Shown here: positions 15,635 through 23,599 of the stretch, in pieces | How the letters are laid out: each line of letters starts with the position of its first letter | Position numbering within the stretch: position 1 is the first letter of the stretch | Source: Halococcaceae archaeon | Lineage (GTDB): Archaea; Halobacteriota; Halobacteria; Halobacteriales; Halalkalicoccaceae | Direction of reading: 5' to 3' | Assembly: GCA_007129135.1 (NCBI GenBank) | Contig: SKWB01000178.1 | Coordinates: 1-30,036, forward strand | DNA length: 30,036 nucleotides | Position numbers and translations under genes: made by a program | The notes under the pieces: model-generated | Database searches by the model: none | What the model was told of the DNA's origin: nothing | The model's input: only the letters and a program-made list of their open reading frames with translations

Positions 15635-16773
15635 CGCCCGAGACCGAGACCCGAGACGCTCCGAGCGGGGGGGTGACCGACGAGAGGGCTGCGTTCACCG
15701 GCTACGGTCGGACCGACGGCCGTATCGGCGTCCGGAACCGGCTGCTGGTGTTGCCGTCGGTGATCTGCTCGCACCTCGTCGCCGACCGGATCGCAGCGCG
15801 GGTGCCCACGGCGGTGAGCGCGCCCCACGACCACGGCTGCGCCCAGCTCGGCGCGGACAACGACCAGACGGCACGGACGTTCACCGGTATCGGCACGAAC
15901 CCGAACGTCGCGGGGGTCGTCGTCGTCGGGCTGGGCTGCGAGGAGATCCAGAGCGACGACGTCGCGGCACGCCTGGCCGACCTCGGGGTCCCGGTGCGGG
16001 AGCTCTCGATCCAGTCCGAGGGCGGCTCGGACCGAACGATAGAACGCGGCGTCGAGGCGGCGACCGCCCTCCTCGAGGAGCGACGCCGGGAGACGAGGGG
16101 GTCGCTCGCGGACCTGACCGTCGGGATCGTCAGCAGCGATCTCCGGGAGTCGACGGTCGAGCGGGTCGATCCGCTCCTCGGCTCGTTCGCCCGGCGGGTC
16201 GTCGACGAGGGCGGCAGGGTCGTCGTCGCCGGGACCGAGCGCCTGTCCTCACACGCCGAGGAAGCGGTGGCAGCGGCGGACGAGAGCGTCGCAGAGGAGT
16301 TCGGGGGGTTGCTCGAGACCCGACGACTGACGCCGGCGCGCACCACGGGTCTCCGACGACGGGCCGCCGAACGCTCGTTCGACGAGCTCTCCCGTCCGTG
16401 GGGCGGGCTCCCGATCCGGGCGGTGCTCGCCTACGGCGAGCGGGCGACACACGACGCCGGCGTCGGGTTCGTCGACGCGCCCTCGGGGTTCGCCGAGGCG
16501 GCGACCGGACTCGCCGCGGCGGGGGCACAGATCGTCCTCCACGGGACCGCCGAGGGGATCCCGTCGGGTCACCCGATCGTCCCCGTGCTGAAGCTGACGG
16601 GCGACGAGCGGACCTTCCGGGCGCTCCCGGAGGACATCGACGTCGACGCTCGCTCGACCACGCCGGAGGGGTTCGCGGATCGCGTCCTCGACCTGTTGAA
16701 CGGGGCCGAGAGCTGTGCGGAGCGACACGGCCTGACCGAGTTCGCGATCACCCGCGTCGGGCCGTCGATGTGA
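15631..16773 (+). CDS. UxaA/GarD-family dehydratase large subunit B (N-terminal-motif carrier)
   Basis: A 380-residue diverged paralogue of the large subunit at 14109-15299. After about 20 extra residues it starts FTGYGRTDGRIGVRN. It keeps the N-terminal family motifs HDHGCAQLGADNDQT (66-80, Cys70) and VVGLGCE (98-104, Cys103). The ECGGSD motif is replaced by VSSDLR, with Ser168 at the cysteine position. The GNxxGGLTTIEEKS stretch is replaced by an unrelated arginine-rich segment (about 236-256). The C-terminal part realigns at GHPIVPVLKLTG. The frame is intact and its start overlaps the SAF gene stop by four bases, so it is not a decaying copy. A heteromeric enzyme with subunit A is inferred. 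A regulatory or scaffold role is the alternative. Confidence 0.85.
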   Translation: MTPETETRDAPSGGVTDERAAFTGYGRTDGRIGVRNRLLVLPSVICSHLVADRIAARVPTAVSAPHDHGCAQLGADNDQTARTFTGIGTNPNVAGVVVVGLGCEEIQSDDVAARLADLGVPVRELSIQSEGGSDRTIERGVEAATALLEERRRETRGSLADLTVGIVSSDLRESTVERVDPLLGSFARRVVDEGGRVVVAGTERLSSHAEEAVAAADESVAEEFGGLLETRRLTPARTTGLRRRAAERSFDELSRPWGGLPIRAVLAYGERATHDAGVGFVDAPSGFAEAATGLAAAGAQIVLHGTAEGIPSGHPIVPVLKLTGDERTFRALPEDIDVDARSTTPEGFADRVLDLLNGAESCAERHGLTEFAITRVGPSM

Positions 16774-16795
16774 GCGACGAGGAGACGAGAGAACG

Positions 16796-16861
16796 ATGAC
16801 GTACACGGCCGGTATCATCGGGACGGGCGGTATCGCCGCCATGGGTATTCTCCCAGTGTAG
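16796..16861 (+). pseudogene. 5' remnant of a Gfo/Idh/MocA oxidoreductase gene
   Basis: Twenty-one codons plus a stop begin 22 bases after the UxaA-type subunit B. The translation MTYTAGIIGTGGIAAMGIL is almost the same as the start of the intact oxidoreductase at 24980 (SYRAGIVGTGGIAGMGIL) and contains the GxGGIA cofactor loop. Homology stops abruptly at about position 16852, and the frame ends in TAG. The operon therefore once continued into an oxidoreductase that was lost by deletion or rearrangement. No transposase is visible at the breakpoint. A small CCCAC-C-GTGGG inverted repeat sits at 16876-16886. Confidence 0.75.
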
Positions 16862-17049
16862 GACATACGAGCCCTCCCACCGTGGGGTTACCTGGCTACT
16901 CCATCACGGGCGTTCTCGGTCGCAGGGGATAGGGATTCGAGAGACGACCGTGGTAGAGGCGTCGGTCGGTACCGCGGATCGTGCCGATCGGTCGTGCGGA
17001 CCCCACCCGAGCCGCGACGGTGATCGAACCGTCGGACGGCGGACTCTCC

Positions 17050-17778
17050 TCACTGGATCACGTCGTGTTCGAGGACACCGACGCCTTCGACCTCGACTTC
17101 GACCCGGTCGCCGTCAGCGAGCGGGCCGACGCCCGCGGGCGTACCCGTCGAGATCACGTCGCCGGGCTCGAGCGTCATATACGCGGTGATCTCTGCGATC
17201 AGCTCCGGGACCGAGAAGATGAACTCCGAGATCGAGGAGTCCTGTTTCGTCTCGCCGTTCACGCGCAGTTCGATCGCCGCGTCGTCGGGGACCTCGTCCG
17301 GGCTCGCGATCGCTGGACCGATCGGTGCGGCGCCGTCGAACGCCTTCCCGCGGATCCAGTTCTGTTCGACCTCTTGATCGTCACGGTTCGAGATGTCGTT
17401 CACGCAGGTGTAGCCCGCGACGACGTCCATCGCCTCCCCTTCGGGGACGTCCTTGCACTGCTCGCCGATCACGACGCCGAACTCCGCCTCCCAGTCGACG
17501 CGCTCCTTGCCAGTCGGGAGCCGCACCGTGTCGTTCGGACCGGCGACCGTGTTCGGCCCCTTGAGGAACAGAAGCGGCCGGTCCGGGATCTCCATCCCCG
17601 CCTCCTCGGCGTGGTTCTCGTAGTTGAGCCCGACACAGACGATCTTCGTGGGCTCGCAGGGTGCGAGGAGGTCGACCTCCTCGAGGTCGTAGGTCTCGGC
17701 ACCGAAGCTGACGGTCCCCGCTCGGAGTTCGCCGGTCCTGACGCTGCCCGCTGGGTCGCCGAATCGAACCGTGTACAT
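17050..17778 (-). CDS. Fumarylacetoacetate hydrolase-family enzyme (possible 2-keto-3-deoxy acid dehydratase)
   Basis: A 242-residue FAH-fold protein. Metal ligands are visible in DWEAEFGVVIG (the ExE pair) and in the NDISNRD segment. RGKAFDGAAPIGP and the C-terminal STGTPAGVGPL are family hallmarks. FAH-fold enzymes cleave C-C bonds in acylpyruvates. In haloarchaeal pentose catabolism a FAH-fold enzyme dehydrates 2-keto-3-deoxypentonate to 2-oxoglutarate semialdehyde. An aldehyde dehydrogenase at 26169 could take that product. No DHDPS-type 5-keto-4-deoxyglucarate dehydratase is present in the window, so this enzyme is the best local candidate for that step (inference). A GGTTAACA element at about 17802-17809 lies roughly 25-30 bases before the ATG. 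Confidence 0.88.
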   Translation of the reverse strand: MYTVRFGDPAGSVRTGELRAGTVSFGAETYDLEEVDLLAPCEPTKIVCVGLNYENHAEEAGMEIPDRPLLFLKGPNTVAGPNDTVRLPTGKERVDWEAEFGVVIGEQCKDVPEGEAMDVVAGYTCVNDISNRDDQEVEQNWIRGKAFDGAAPIGPAIASPDEVPDDAAIELRVNGETKQDSSISEFIFSVPELIAEITAYMTLEPGDVISTGTPAGVGPLADGDRVEVEVEGVGVLEHDVIQ

Positions 17779-18167
17779 ACCGGAGTGCCTCGGAGCAGGG
17801 TGTTAACCGTTCCGACCGCGGCCGAATCCGCGGCACCACGACGAGCGGCTCGCACGGTGGCGAGGGGTATACACACTTCGGGTGACCGACGGTGATATAG
17901 GGGGCCGAGCAGTGAGGTCACGAAAGCCATCGTACACACCGCGATCGAGGAGGGTGCCATCGCCTACGACAGTGGTGGGTAGCTAGTCGGTGCGAGCGCT
18001 AGGGGCAGTGCGAGAAGCTGGCTGCGCGTGGCGTAACCGAAAAGATGGTCGACTGGCAGGGAAAGTCATCGATGGAGATCCCCGAAAGCGGGTGAATCCA
18101 CGAACTCGACGTTTCGGTCCTCCGAGACACGCCCGCCACGAGCGACTAGTCGGAGGGTGGACCCGGC
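17779..18167. other. 389-base gap with possible decayed coding fragments
   Basis: Apart from the promoter of the 17050-17778 gene, this gap has no intact gene. Two plus-strand stretches have protein-like composition but no start codon. Positions 17896-17982 are open to a TAG stop and include TKAIVHTAIEEGAIAYDSGG. Positions 18012-18149, in another frame, read CEKLAARGVTEKMVDWQGK-like residues before an in-frame TGA at 18093-18095, then continue to a TAG at 18147-18149. I do not recognise the family. This looks like a degraded gene, in keeping with the truncated oxidoreductase 1 kb away, but chance reading frames in GC-rich DNA are possible. Confidence 0.35.
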
Positions 18168-19469
18168 TCAGTTCATCAGTTCGTAGGGGATGTACGTCAC
18201 CAGGTCCGGGAAGAAGATGATCAGTAGCAACACGGCGACCAGGGGGATGTAGAACGGGACGACGTAGACCATGATGTCGTCGAGCGCGACGGGCGTCACC
18301 TTGTCGAGGACGAACAGGATGATGCCGAACGGTGGCGTGAGCAGCCCGATCATGAGCGTGAGGATCATGACGATTCCGAAGTGAATCGGGTCGATTCCCG
18401 CGATGGAGATCACCGGCATCAGGACGGGAACCAGAATCGTGATCGCCGCGATCGTCTCCATGAAGGTCCCGACGATCAGAAGCAGGACGACCAGCAGGAG
18501 GAGGATCATCGTCGGGTCCTCCGTGAGAGCGGTGATCGCCTCGACCAGGAGCTGTGGGAGCTGAAGCCGCAGTGCCACGAGTCCGTACAGCGCAGCGATC
18601 GCGATGATGAACGTCAATGCGAACGTCTCGATCGTGCTGTCGCGGATCTCCCCGTAGAACTGCGGGAGGGTCATATCGCCCCAGATCGAGCCGACGACGA
18701 GCGTGTAGATCACGGCGACCGCACCGGCCTCGGTAGCGGTGAAGAAACCGCCGAGGATCCCGCCGATGATGATGATCGGGATGAGCAGCGCCGGCAGCGC
18801 CTTCACGAACGTCGAACCGATCCGGCGTACGTCGAGTTGATCGGTCGGCTCCATCCCCCGCAGCCGGACGATGACGTAGACGAGACACATGATCGCGACC
18901 CCGAGCATCACTCCCGGGACGATACCGGCGAGGAAGAGCGCGCCGATCGACTCCTCTGCCAGCACGCCGTAGATGATCACCGGCACGCTCGGGGGGATGA
19001 TCGGGCCGATGATCGAGGAGCTCCCGGTGACGCCGATCGAGAGGTCCTCGTCGTAGCCGTAGTTCTGCATCGCGGTGAACTCCACACGACCGAGCCCGGA
19101 GGCGTCGGCCACGGCGAGTCCGGACATCCCGGAAAAGAGCATGCTCGCGACGACGTTGACCTGTGCGATCCCGCCCCGAAGCCAGCCGACGAGCGCGTTC
19201 GCGAAGTCGAACAGCTCCTCGGTGAAGCCCATCCGATTCATCAGTCGGCCGAGCAACAGGTAGAACGGGATCGCGAGCAACGAGAACGTGTTCAGCCCGA
19301 ACAGCAACGGGTTGGCGATCGTTTCCAGGCTGAATGCGGGGCCGTACGGCGAGAGCATGACGATGACCGACGTGGCCCCCATCGCGATCGCTACCGGCAC
19401 GCCGATCGCATAGAGCAGCAACAGGACGCCGAGGAAGAGGATCCCGATGACGTATAGTTCGTTGACCAT
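18168..19469 (-). CDS. dctM: TRAP transporter large permease, DctM
   Basis: A 433-residue polytopic membrane protein with about 12 hydrophobic segments, typical of the large DctM subunit of tripartite ATP-independent periplasmic transporters. It carries out ion-driven uptake of organic acids delivered by the binding protein. Family features include the N-terminal ATSVIVMLSPYG region, FSGMSGLAVADASGLG, and the SSSIIGPIIPPSVPVIIYG segment, a conserved PPS-type loop. A related loop, MLTPPFGIILF-like, recurs in the second half. It starts three bases after the stop of dctQ and ends the dctP-dctQ-dctM operon. No truncation was seen. Acid-sugar or uronate transport is inferred from neighbours. Confidence 0.95.
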   Translation of the reverse strand: MVNELYVIGILFLGVLLLLYAIGVPVAIAMGATSVIVMLSPYGPAFSLETIANPLLFGLNTFSLLAIPFYLLLGRLMNRMGFTEELFDFANALVGWLRGGIAQVNVVASMLFSGMSGLAVADASGLGRVEFTAMQNYGYDEDLSIGVTGSSSIIGPIIPPSVPVIIYGVLAEESIGALFLAGIVPGVMLGVAIMCLVYVIVRLRGMEPTDQLDVRRIGSTFVKALPALLIPIIIIGGILGGFFTATEAGAVAVIYTLVVGSIWGDMTLPQFYGEIRDSTIETFALTFIIAIAALYGLVALRLQLPQLLVEAITALTEDPTMILLLLVVLLLIVGTFMETIAAITILVPVLMPVISIAGIDPIHFGIVMILTLMIGLLTPPFGIILFVLDKVTPVALDDIMVYVVPFYIPLVAVLLLIIFFPDLVTYIPYELMN

Positions 19470-19472
19470 CGG

Positions 19473-20048
19473 CTATCGACCCGACCCCTCGTCGGCCGAC
19501 GACTCCCCTGCGGTCCCCGGGAGCTCGCCGCGGAGCAGCCTATCCCGTGCGACGAGGATCCGATCCCTGAACTCCAGCAGCGAGTAGAACAGGTACAGCG
19601 CCAGACCGAGGGAGATGAGCGTCATCATCTGCCCCATGGTGACGATGTAGACGCCGCCGAAGTAGTTCCCCCAGTTCCTCGTCGCCGCAGTGATCCCAGC
19701 GACGACGGCGATCGCGAGGAACGTGATGACGACGACGCTCACGACGAGCTGGAGCCCGGCGTGAAGGCGCGGGGCTCTGGCTTCGACCCGTTCGAGCATG
19801 AAGTACATGCTGATGTGTTCGCGGTTTCGCGCGGCGACGGCCGCTCCGAAGAACGTCCCCACGATGAGCATGTACCGCGAGAGCGGCTCCGTCCAGTGCC
19901 CGATACCGATCGGGATCGGGAGATACCGGAGCGACACCTGAACCGACACCAGTATGACCGTCATCGAGAAGAAGAACATCGCCGCGTAGAGGACCGCTCG
20001 GTCCAAGCGGGTGTCGGTCTTCACGTCCAACGATTGTTCGATCTCCAT
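19473..20048 (-). CDS. dctQ: TRAP transporter small permease, DctQ
   Basis: A 191-residue small TRAP membrane subunit with four predicted helices (roughly residues 18-38, 53-72, 92-115 and 132-154). The family-type motif RNREHISMYFMLERV follows the second helix. DctQ stabilises and couples the large subunit to the binding protein. The ATG at 20048 (MEIEQSLDVK) is preferred over a basic upstream extension because it follows dctP by only 19 bases. It is separated from dctM by three bases, so the three genes are one transcription unit. Confidence 0.92.
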   Translation of the reverse strand: MEIEQSLDVKTDTRLDRAVLYAAMFFFSMTVILVSVQVSLRYLPIPIGIGHWTEPLSRYMLIVGTFFGAAVAARNREHISMYFMLERVEARAPRLHAGLQLVVSVVVITFLAIAVVAGITAATRNWGNYFGGVYIVTMGQMMTLISLGLALYLFYSLLEFRDRILVARDRLLRGELPGTAGESSADEGSGR

Positions 20049-20067
20049 AGTGATACTCGATAGCTGA

Positions 20068-21168
20068 TTACATCTCGCGAACTTCTTCCAGATCGGCCTC
20101 GAAGCGTTCCTCGAACAGCCGCTCGAGCGCGGGTTCAGCATCGTCGAAGAAAGCGTCGCGATCGAGATCGGGTTCGTCGATGATCTCCATCTCCTCGCCG
20201 AGTTCGTCGACGAGATCGTCCTCGCGGTCGACCGCGATCTGTGCGGCCTCCTCGGTCACCTCCCAGGCGATGTCGTCCATCATCTCCTGATAGGTCTCGT
20301 CGAGCTCCTGGTAGAAGTCCTCGTTGAAGCTGAGGATCCCCGTCTCGACCCTATGCCCCGTCAGGGTGAGGTACTCCTGTACCTCCTCCAGATTGAACGA
20401 GGCGATCTGTTCGACGTCGCCCTCGGTCGAGTCGACGACCCCCGTCTGGACGGCGCTGTACATCTCATCCAGCGCGACCGGCGTCGGGTTCGCTCCGATC
20501 TCGGTCCAGACCTCGACCCACGCGTCGATCTCCGGGAGTCGGAGGTCGAGTCCGGCGACGTCCTCGGGCTCGTAGATCGGCTCGTTCGAGGTGAAGTGAC
20601 GGACTCCTCGGTAGACCTCCTGGCCGAGCACCCGCTGGTTGCCCTCCTCGATCAGTTGGGGGATCGCTCCCTCCTGGATGATCTCGCTCTCGACGATCCG
20701 CTGGTGGTGGTCCCAGTCCTCGGCCAAGAACGGTGAGACGAGCGGGTAGTTCTCTTCGGCGTACATCATGTACGGGAGCATCCCGCCGGTGAGCCCTTCG
20801 AGGGTTCCCCCGGCGACCAGTTCCGCGATCTCGTCCTCGGCTCCGTACGCACCTCCTGGTGTGACGGTGACGTCGAAGCGTCCGTCGGACTCCTCGTCCA
20901 TCCGCTCGGCGAACATTTCCGCGCACTCGACGGTGATGTGTCCCGGCTCGAACGTGCTCCCGATCTCCATGCTCACCTCGGCCAGGTCCTCTGCGGGCTC
21001 GTCATCAGCGTCTTCGGTGTCGTCGGTGTCGTCGACCTGGTCGTCATCGGTATCGTCGACCGGGTCTTCGTCATCGTCTCCGCCGACACACCCGACGAGC
21101 GCGACCGTACCTACGACCGACGCACCCCTCAAGAACGTACGCCGACCCGGTGTGTGAACTCCTGTCAT
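20068..21168 (-). CDS. dctP: TRAP transporter solute-binding lipoprotein, DctP
   Basis: A 366-residue extracellular binding protein that delivers an organic acid to DctQM. The N-terminus has a Tat signal (GRRTFLRG at residues 8-15) and lipobox LVGC with Cys27. A linker made almost wholly of Asp, Glu and Thr (about 31-61) follows, a haloarchaeal trait. The mature domain has the DctP layout. The carboxylate-gripping arginine is Arg210 in LDLRLPEI, followed by GANPTPVALDEMYSAVQTG and VVDSTEG. ATG 21168 is supported by a TATA-like element at about 21194-21201, 26-33 bases upstream, implying a leaderless transcript. This arginine predicts a carboxylate ligand, consistent with uronates or aldonates. 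Confidence 0.94.
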   Translation of the reverse strand: MTGVHTPGRRTFLRGASVVGTVALVGCVGGDDDEDPVDDTDDDQVDDTDDTEDADDEPAEDLAEVSMEIGSTFEPGHITVECAEMFAERMDEESDGRFDVTVTPGGAYGAEDEIAELVAGGTLEGLTGGMLPYMMYAEENYPLVSPFLAEDWDHHQRIVESEIIQEGAIPQLIEEGNQRVLGQEVYRGVRHFTSNEPIYEPEDVAGLDLRLPEIDAWVEVWTEIGANPTPVALDEMYSAVQTGVVDSTEGDVEQIASFNLEEVQEYLTLTGHRVETGILSFNEDFYQELDETYQEMMDDIAWEVTEEAAQIAVDREDDLVDELGEEMEIIDEPDLDRDAFFDDAEPALERLFEERFEADLEEVREM

Positions 21169-21311
21169 GCAAGCCCGAGGACGAAATCCATTGCTAAATA
21201 CGTAACGGTCAATGTAACGATATTCTACACTTGTCTCTTCAAATTTCACCCCTGTTCGGTCCGATACCGGTCCCATCGGCCCCGTTCCGCCGATCTCGGG
21301 GCCGGGCTACA

Positions 21312-22394
21312 TCACTCGCGAACCGCGAACGCCTCGAGACCGTCGAACTCGATCCCGTGGCCGGGAGCATTCGGCGGGCTGAACGTCCCGTCGGAGACGG
21401 TCAACGGGTCCCGCACTACCCGATCGAGGACCGTCGAGTGGTGTTCGACGTACGGGACTGTATCGTAACAGACGGCGAGGTGGACGTGGATCGGTTCGAC
21501 GTAGTGTGGAGAGGCCGGACGTCCCCACGCTTCGGCGAGCTCCGCGACGGCCATCCATGGCGTAATTCCGCCTACGCGGGCGACGTCCGGCTGGAGCACG
21601 TCCACTCCCTGGCACTCGAGTATCTGTTTGAACTGGGTCACGTTGTAGAGGTTTTCGCCAGCCGCGATCGGGACGTCGACGTGGCCTCTCAGGTCGGCGT
21701 ACGCCGCATAGTCGCCCTTCGGAAGCGGCTCCTCGAACCACCCGATGTCGATGTCAGCCAATCGATTGGCGAGCCGGCGGGCTTCGTTGACGGTGTATGC
21801 GCAGTTGCCGTCGATCAGGAGGTCGACCCCCTCGGGAAGGACCTCGCTCACGACACGGACACGCTCCTCGTCCTCGCCGTGGTCCCTCCCGACCTTCATT
21901 TTGAACCCGTAGAAACCCTCCTCGACGGCGGTCTCCGCGTTTCTGGCGAGCGTCTCCACGTCGAAATGGAGCCAGCCGCCGTCGGTCTCGTAAACCGGAA
22001 CGTCCCGTCGCTCCCCACCGAGTAGCTCGTAGAGCGGCGTATCGAGCCGGTTTCCGAGCAGGTCCCACGCCGCGATGTCGATCGCGGAGCGTGCCAGCTC
22101 CGAGATCCCCTCCCGTCCAACGAACGTCGTTTTCGCCGCGAGTTCGGCCCGCAGGGCCCGTGGCGCGGTGGGACCCTCGAGGAGGATCGGCCCACAGACG
22201 TCGTCGATGAACGTCCGTATCGTCGTCCCGCCGCTCCCGATCGTGTACGTGAACCCGGTTCCCACCTTCCCCGTCTCGTCCTCGAGTCGCACGGTTATCA
22301 GCTCCAATCGGTCGAACGACTGGGTCGCGTCCTCGAGTGCCGTCTCGTTCGGTATCCGATACAGCCCGGTTCGTACGTCAGTAATCCGTGACAT
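21312..22394 (-). CDS. Enolase-superfamily acid-sugar dehydratase with mandelate-racemase-like active site
   Basis: A 360-residue enolase-superfamily protein. Its catalytic residues fall at almost the same numbers as in mandelate racemase: Lys165/Lys167 (KMK), Asp195 and Asn197, Glu221, Glu247, Asp270, His297 and Glu317. It therefore belongs to the mandelate racemase subgroup with a complete acid-base set. A dehydratase of galactarate, talarate, galactonate or a similar acid is most likely, and a racemase is possible. ATG 22394 is chosen because the family strand ITDVRTGLYRIP begins there and a CTTAAA-type TATA element is at 22429-22434. It lies next to the TRAP operon on the same strand and is divergent from the mannonate dehydratase gene. 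Confidence 0.91.
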   Translation of the reverse strand: MSRITDVRTGLYRIPNETALEDATQSFDRLELITVRLEDETGKVGTGFTYTIGSGGTTIRTFIDDVCGPILLEGPTAPRALRAELAAKTTFVGREGISELARSAIDIAAWDLLGNRLDTPLYELLGGERRDVPVYETDGGWLHFDVETLARNAETAVEEGFYGFKMKVGRDHGEDEERVRVVSEVLPEGVDLLIDGNCAYTVNEARRLANRLADIDIGWFEEPLPKGDYAAYADLRGHVDVPIAAGENLYNVTQFKQILECQGVDVLQPDVARVGGITPWMAVAELAEAWGRPASPHYVEPIHVHLAVCYDTVPYVEHHSTVLDRVVRDPLTVSDGTFSPPNAPGHGIEFDGLEAFAVRE

Positions 22395-22531
22395 CTGCCC
22401 GTTCGTACACTGCCACGCGGGTCCGGGACTTAAACGGCTCGTGGGACGGACTGCTTGCCCTCGGTGGTGTAGACCAGCAAGCCTATCGTCAACGTTTATC
22501 ACTGCGTACCCCGTCGTCCCGTCCGCTTGTT
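22395..22531. promoter_or_regulatory. Divergent promoter region with inverted repeat
   Basis: This 137-base spacer separates the third enolase-family gene (minus) and uxuA (plus). The minus-strand TATA-like element is at 22429-22434 and the plus-strand TTTATC element at 22495-22500. Between them GCTTGC (22453-22458) and GCAAGC (22477-22482) form a six-base inverted repeat with an 18-base spacer. A regulator bound there could control both genes. Promoter elements are clear by position; the operator is tentative. Confidence 0.45.
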
Positions 22532-23494
22532 ATGAAGCCTGCACTCATACTCCCGGCGACGCCCGACGATCGCTGGACGCTAGCGGCACAGATCGGCGTC
22601 ACCGACGCGGTCGTCCACACGCTCGAGATCGGCGACGGGCGCCGGTCCTGGGACTACGACTCGCTACTGCGGATGCGAAACAGCTTCCGGAACGCCGGCC
22701 TCGACGTCGCGGTGATCGAGGGGGGCGTCCCGATCACCGACACGACGCGGCTCGGCCGAGAGGGACGCGACGAGGAGATCGAGGAGTTCAAACAGTTCCT
22801 CCGGGACGTCGGCTCGCTCGGGATTCCGGTCGTCTGTTACGACTGGATGGCCGGTCTCCGCTGGGCGCGGACCTCCGTCGACGTCCGTTCGCGTGGGGGG
22901 TCGCTGACGACCGGCTACGACGACGGGGAGATGCAGGGGGGACCGCCGGATCCGATCGCTCCCGTTTCCGAGGAGACGCTCTGGGAGAGCCTGGAGTACT
23001 TCCTGAAGCGGGTCGTCCCCGTCGCCGAGGAGGCGGAGGTGAGACTCGGGCTCCACCCCGACGACCCGCCGCTACCGGAGGTCCGCGGCGTCGCCCGGAT
23101 CGCGCGGAGCGTCGAGGCCTACGACCGCGTGCTCGAGATCTACCCGAGCGAGTACAACGGCGTCACGTTCTGTCAGGGGAACTTCGCGGCGATGGGCGTC
23201 GACGTCCCTAAAACGATCCGCCACTTCGGCGACGCGATCAACTTCGTCCACTTCCGGGACGTCGAGGGCACCGCCAGGGCGTTCGTCGAGACCTGGCACG
23301 ACGACGGCCCGACGGACATGCTCGAGGCGATGCGCGCCTATCGCGAGGTGGGATTCGACGGCCCGATGCGTCCGGACCACGTTCCGACGATGGCGACGGA
23401 GAAGAACGAGAACCCGGGCTACGAGACGCTCGGGCGGCTGTTCGCCGTCGGCTACATGACGGGGCTGTGGGAGTCCGTAGAGAAGGAAGGGTGA
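22532..23494 (+). CDS. uxuA: Mannonate dehydratase, compact form
   Basis: A 320-residue TIM-barrel enzyme expected to dehydrate D-mannonate to 2-keto-3-deoxygluconate. Metal ligands known for the family are all present: His175 in RLGLHPDDPP, Cys214 in VTFCQGNF, His240 in FVHFRDVEG and Asp282 in MRPDHVP. The spacing between the first two (39 residues) equals that in characterised UxuA. It is clearly shorter than bacterial UxuA (about 350-400 residues), lacking the insertions. ATG 22532 follows a TTTATC element at 22495-22500, and translation upstream of it is not family-like. The reductase making mannonate from fructuronate may be one of the oxidoreductases downstream. Mannonate is the likely substrate but has not been shown here. 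Confidence 0.88.
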   Translation: MKPALILPATPDDRWTLAAQIGVTDAVVHTLEIGDGRRSWDYDSLLRMRNSFRNAGLDVAVIEGGVPITDTTRLGREGRDEEIEEFKQFLRDVGSLGIPVVCYDWMAGLRWARTSVDVRSRGGSLTTGYDDGEMQGGPPDPIAPVSEETLWESLEYFLKRVVPVAEEAEVRLGLHPDDPPLPEVRGVARIARSVEAYDRVLEIYPSEYNGVTFCQGNFAAMGVDVPKTIRHFGDAINFVHFRDVEGTARAFVETWHDDGPTDMLEAMRAYREVGFDGPMRPDHVPTMATEKNENPGYETLGRLFAVGYMTGLWESVEKEG

Positions 23495-23599
23495 CCCACA
23501 GCCAGGGCCGACGGCGGCTCACCCGGTCACGGCGGACGATCCAGCCGGCCGTCCCCGAGCCACCGAAACCGTATTGAGGGCCGTGTGCGTGTCGCCGCC

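Noticed and set aside
15631..16773. UxaA-type subunit B as a pseudogene
   Set aside because: Although key motifs are lost, the frame is intact over 380 codons, other family motifs are precisely kept and both ends fit tight operon spacing, so it is better seen as a functional diverged subunit.
16862..17049. Search for an insertion sequence at the oxidoreductase breakpoint
   Set aside because: No transposase fragment, paired terminal repeats or target duplication could be seen; the only structure is a short CCCAC-C-GTGGG inverted repeat.
20980..21080. Repeated Asp/Glu/Thr codons in dctP as a tandem DNA repeat
   Set aside because: They encode the acidic linker after the lipoprotein cysteine, a normal feature of haloarchaeal exported proteins, and the DNA units are not regular.
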